Shown here one piece after another: positions 61,702-64,000 of a DNA stretch of 64,000 bases (positions within the stretch are counted from its first letter, which is position 1; every line of letters starts with the position of its first letter). Origin of the DNA: Shewanella sediminis HAW-EB3 (GTDB lineage: Bacteria > Pseudomonadota > Gammaproteobacteria > Enterobacterales > Shewanellaceae); contig NC_009831.1 of NCBI RefSeq assembly GCF_000018025.1, forward strand, positions 2,294,001-2,358,000, read 5' to 3'. The position numbers and the translations under genes are program-made. Below the pieces are notes generated by a model that worked only from the letters and a program-made list of their open reading frames with translations, did no database searches and was not told the origin of the DNA.

Positions 61702-63477
61702 CTAATGTATAAACTCCAGCAGCACCTTAGTGCCGCTAGGTGAGTTGGGTTCAAAGGCCAGGACAGAGTTTAGCGATTTTGCGCGTTCTTTCATGATACC
61801 TAAACCAAAGTGACCTTGCTGCTCAAGGTTACTTGGCAGACCCCTACCATTATCCCAAATTGCCAGTTTTATCTTGTCATCTTCTTTAATCAGATTGACT
61901 CCGGCTAAGCTTGCTTCTGCGTGCCGGTGTACATTCGATAAACTCTCTCGAATGATCTGCAGTACGTGTATTTCTTGATTTGCTGTCAGATAATTTTGCG
62001 GTATTTCAAAGTTTAATTCAATGGCATGTTGGCACTTTTCGGCAAACTCGGCCACGGTACCTTGCAGGGCATTTTCCAAAGAGGGATCATCGAGTTTGAG
62101 CCTGAAGGTGGTAAGTAATTCCCGTAACTGCAGGTAGGCATGATTTAACCCCTGTTTAATATCATTGATGGTTTCATTGACCTGTTCTTCGGGGAGCCCT
62201 TTTTGCATCTTTCGCGTTAACAGACTCATCTGAACCTTAAGAAACGAGAGGGACTGGGCAAGAGAGTCATGCAGTTCTCTGGCGATAACGGCACGTTCCT
62301 CGGCAATGAGTAACCTGTTTTCGGTGTTTTTCTTCTGCTCCAGTTCGATGGCGGTGGCGACTATGTCGGCCATGGCTTGAAGCAGTTGTTTCTGCCAGTC
62401 TTCAGGCGTTTCATGTTTAGGCACCTGCCAGACGATATCGCCAAAAAAACGGCCCCGTTTCTCTAACACAAACTGGTGAACATCCATATATTGGTGATCT
62501 ATGGTGTTGGTTTTGGCTTTATAAAAAGTAAGATTGTTAATACTCTTTTCACAGAGCACGATCGAGACCTTTCCGTAACCAAGTACTTGTACCAGTTCCT
62601 GAATTATCTTCTGATCGATCTGATGATATTCATAGTTAGATAAGTTACTTGCTGCGCGATACAAGACCTCGAGTGACTGGTTACTCTGGGTGAGTTCCTG
62701 AGTCTTTTTATCTACCCGGTCTTCAAATTCCTGATAGGTATTCTCAAGTTGTTTCGACATATGAGCGATGGTGCGGGATAGCAGACCCAATTCATTGTCG
62801 GCGATATGGTCTACCTTGATATTAAAATTACCTTTACCCGCTTCTGAGGCGACTCTGACCAGCTGTTTAAGCGGTATTATCAGCGAGCGGTTGAGTTTGA
62901 ATAATACCAAGGCACTGACGATAAGAATTGAAAAGAGTGTGATCCCCTGAATTAACCGTAATAAGCTTAATTTTTTCTCCGATTCCATCTGTAACAAGTT
63001 AACCAGCTTGTCTATTTTGATGGTAAAGCGATCGAAATCTTCGACTGACGTGGTTTGGGGAGATTGCTTTATTGCGTCCCACGATGACAATATTTTTTGA
63101 TGCTGAGCGATCACTTCCGGGTCATCTATGGTACTGGCTATCCCTCCGAAGAACAGATGCGACAATTTGTTTTCAAATACCTGGATCTCTTGAGAAAGGA
63201 TGGGCCGGCTACCATCTTGATCTATCAAATTAGCGCGTGAAACCCGTATTGCCTGCATCCTCATCGAGCCGGCTCGATTAATCCGTTCGGCATCACCGCT
63301 GAGACTCTCGGCCACTAAGATCGAAGAGATCATGCTAAACAGGCCCAAAGTAATAATAATGGCCATAAATTGTCCGGCGGAGGCAACGAGTGATGAGCTA
63401 CTCGTTGGCTCATCGATATAGAGTGATTCGCCCAGGTTTTGTTTTATTTTCATATCGCCAACTTCATTGTTAACCAT
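61702..63477 (-). CDS. narX: Nitrate/nitrite sensor histidine kinase NarX
   Basis: About 591 residues. A first membrane span (about 34-56) and a second (about 175-195) flank a periplasmic domain with the P-box SGDAERINRAGSMRMQAIRVSR, the nitrate-binding motif of NarX and NarQ. A HAMP domain, a GAF-like central part and a HisKA_3 kinase follow, with ARELHDSLAQSL (phospho-His) and the ATPase motifs IIRESLSNVHRHAEA, WDNGRGL and GHFGLGIMKERA. A start at TTG 63489 or ATG 63453 is possible; none has a good ribosome site. It is paired with narL. Position next to narK favours NarX over NarQ. Confidence 0.88.
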   Translation of the reverse strand: MVNNEVGDMKIKQNLGESLYIDEPTSSSSLVASAGQFMAIIITLGLFSMISSILVAESLSGDAERINRAGSMRMQAIRVSRANLIDQDGSRPILSQEIQVFENKLSHLFFGGIASTIDDPEVIAQHQKILSSWDAIKQSPQTTSVEDFDRFTIKIDKLVNLLQMESEKKLSLLRLIQGITLFSILIVSALVLFKLNRSLIIPLKQLVRVASEAGKGNFNIKVDHIADNELGLLSRTIAHMSKQLENTYQEFEDRVDKKTQELTQSNQSLEVLYRAASNLSNYEYHQIDQKIIQELVQVLGYGKVSIVLCEKSINNLTFYKAKTNTIDHQYMDVHQFVLEKRGRFFGDIVWQVPKHETPEDWQKQLLQAMADIVATAIELEQKKNTENRLLIAEERAVIARELHDSLAQSLSFLKVQMSLLTRKMQKGLPEEQVNETINDIKQGLNHAYLQLRELLTTFRLKLDDPSLENALQGTVAEFAEKCQHAIELNFEIPQNYLTANQEIHVLQIIRESLSNVHRHAEASLAGVNLIKEDDKIKLAIWDNGRGLPSNLEQQGHFGLGIMKERAKSLNSVLAFEPNSPSGTKVLLEFIH

Positions 63478-63489
63478 TGGTTGCGTCAA

Positions 63490-63846
63490 TGGTTATTTGT
63501 TTGTTTTATGTTACTACTACTTAATAGTTTAGCGTACTCACATTCCCACACTAAAAGTAAGTAAATCATTATAAATCATTTAAATTCAACATTTTATAAG
63601 GTTGTTCAAACTAGTTCTTTAGTAGTAGTTTTGTGTGAGCTAGTGCAAGGTTGCAGGTTTAAACATGATCTGGATCAACTTGCGTTTTTGCCGTAGTGAT
63701 ACCTTCATCGTCGCAATAACAATATTTGAATGTCAACTAACAAATTAACGCATTCAATAAAGAACAAAAAATTTAAGAATGTTTTCGCCTCTAATTCAAT
63801 CAGGACACGAAATAGAGAATAACCTTATGATCAGTTGGAGAAAATA
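63490..63846. promoter_or_regulatory. Divergent narX/narK promoter region
   Basis: About 360 AT-rich bases. It carries one near-consensus FNR box (listed separately). TACTACTAC near 63512 and AGTAGTAG near 63630 face each other, but they do not match the NarL heptamer well, so no NarL site is claimed. Confidence 0.5.
63665..63678. promoter_or_regulatory. FNR/EtrA-type operator upstream of narK
   Basis: ATGATCTGGATCAA matches TTGAT-N4-ATCAA except at the first base. It lies 169 bp before the narK start, a place consistent with anaerobic activation of narK. Confidence 0.65.
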
Positions 63847-64000
63847 ATGTCTGATATCAAAAAATGGGACGTAGAAGATCCCAAGTTTTGGGACAGTGAA
63901 GGGAAGAAAGTTGCCAACCGCAACCTTTGGATCTCTATCCCGAGTTTGTTATGTGGTTTCGCAGTATGGCTATACTGGGGCATCATCACCATTCAAATGT
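63847..64000 (+). CDS. narK: NarK-type nitrate/nitrite antiporter, 5' end (runs off the window)
   Basis: 51 codons from an ATG after TTGGAGA. The N-terminus (DIKKWDVEDPKFWDSEGKKVANRNLWISIP) followed by a first membrane span (SLLCGFAVWLYWGIITIQM) is the characteristic start of NarK transporters, which have a long polar head before helix 1. Its place, divergent from narXL with an FNR box between, is the E. coli narK layout, so narGHJI may follow beyond the window. The earlier NarK-type gene at 42643 lacks this long N-terminal head and belongs to a different subtype. Confidence 0.85.
   Translation, partial: MSDIKKWDVEDPKFWDSEGKKVANRNLWISIPSLLCGFAVWLYWGIITIQM

Noticed and set aside
63505..63640. 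NarL heptamers in the narX/narK promoter region
   Set aside because: TACTACT and TACTTAA-like strings are present but deviate from TACYYMT at key positions, and the region is AT-rich, so chance matches are likely.
1..64000. CRISPR arrays, tRNA, rRNA genes or a prophage
   Set aside because: No regularly spaced identical repeats, cloverleaf-type sequences, rRNA segments or phage structural genes were seen.

Overview
The window looks like a chromosomal segment of a marine Shewanella or a close relative in the Gammaproteobacteria. This is inferred from gene content, not from a database match: a napDABC operon, a Tat-exported [NiFe]-hydrogenase small subunit, several NapC/NirT and c4-type cytochromes, an HrpA-RecBCD housekeeping block and FNR/EtrA-type operators. 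Anaerobic respiration is the main theme.

Layout. 1-586: 5' part of hyaA (minus strand). 1037-6897: a CBS-domain protein, an amino-acid-type periplasmic binding protein, a MITE-like repeat and hrpA. 7270-11629: the periplasmic nitrate reductase operon, with two FNR-type boxes, a 25-codon leader ORF overlapping napD, napDABC and a 42-residue membrane peptide. 11683-15442: a LysR regulator and two orphan binding proteins. 15461-19538: ddl, then a slyA-like regulator, a membrane fusion protein and a DUF2955 membrane protein. 19621-23069: a Crp/Fnr-family regulator, a DeoD-type phosphorylase and a lipoprotein 5'-nucleotidase. 23502-25639: a His-rich protein, a HupE/UreJ_2-type membrane protein and a membrane-anchored protein, probably metal-related. 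25830-30131: a YkgJ-type cysteine-cluster protein and an operon hypB, large FeS/FAD oxidoreductase, hypA. 30596-32500: a Cache-PAS-GGDEF cyclase. 32656-42024: recC-recB-recD. 42643-43917: a NarK-type transporter.

From about 44 kb to 61 kb the sequence becomes accessory. It holds an orphan sugar-type binding protein between imperfect direct repeats, a 20-bp tandem repeat, MITE-like elements, an ATP-grasp + CocE/NonD hydrolase pair, a truncated ISAs1-type transposase, a frameshifted IS5-type element and an isolated c4 + NapC/NirT pair. A Y1 (HUH) transposase element follows, next to a captured 200-bp fragment of the CocE gene. Then come a nuclease-like hypothetical gene ending exactly at the element boundary and an overlapping SIR2 + HerA gene pair, a known anti-phage architecture (SIR2-HerA, also called Nezha). 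A block of interspersed repeats separates this from narXL (minus) and the divergent start of narK, with an FNR-type box in the shared promoter.

Nitrate respiration is thus represented by Nap, an extra NarK-type transporter, and NarXL plus NarK. The most interesting items are the SIR2-HerA locus and its neighbour, the HypB-oxidoreductase-HypA operon, the ATP-grasp/CocE pair, the mosaic Y1 element, and three near-equal-length (about 266 bp) palindromic repeats with different ends but a related interior.
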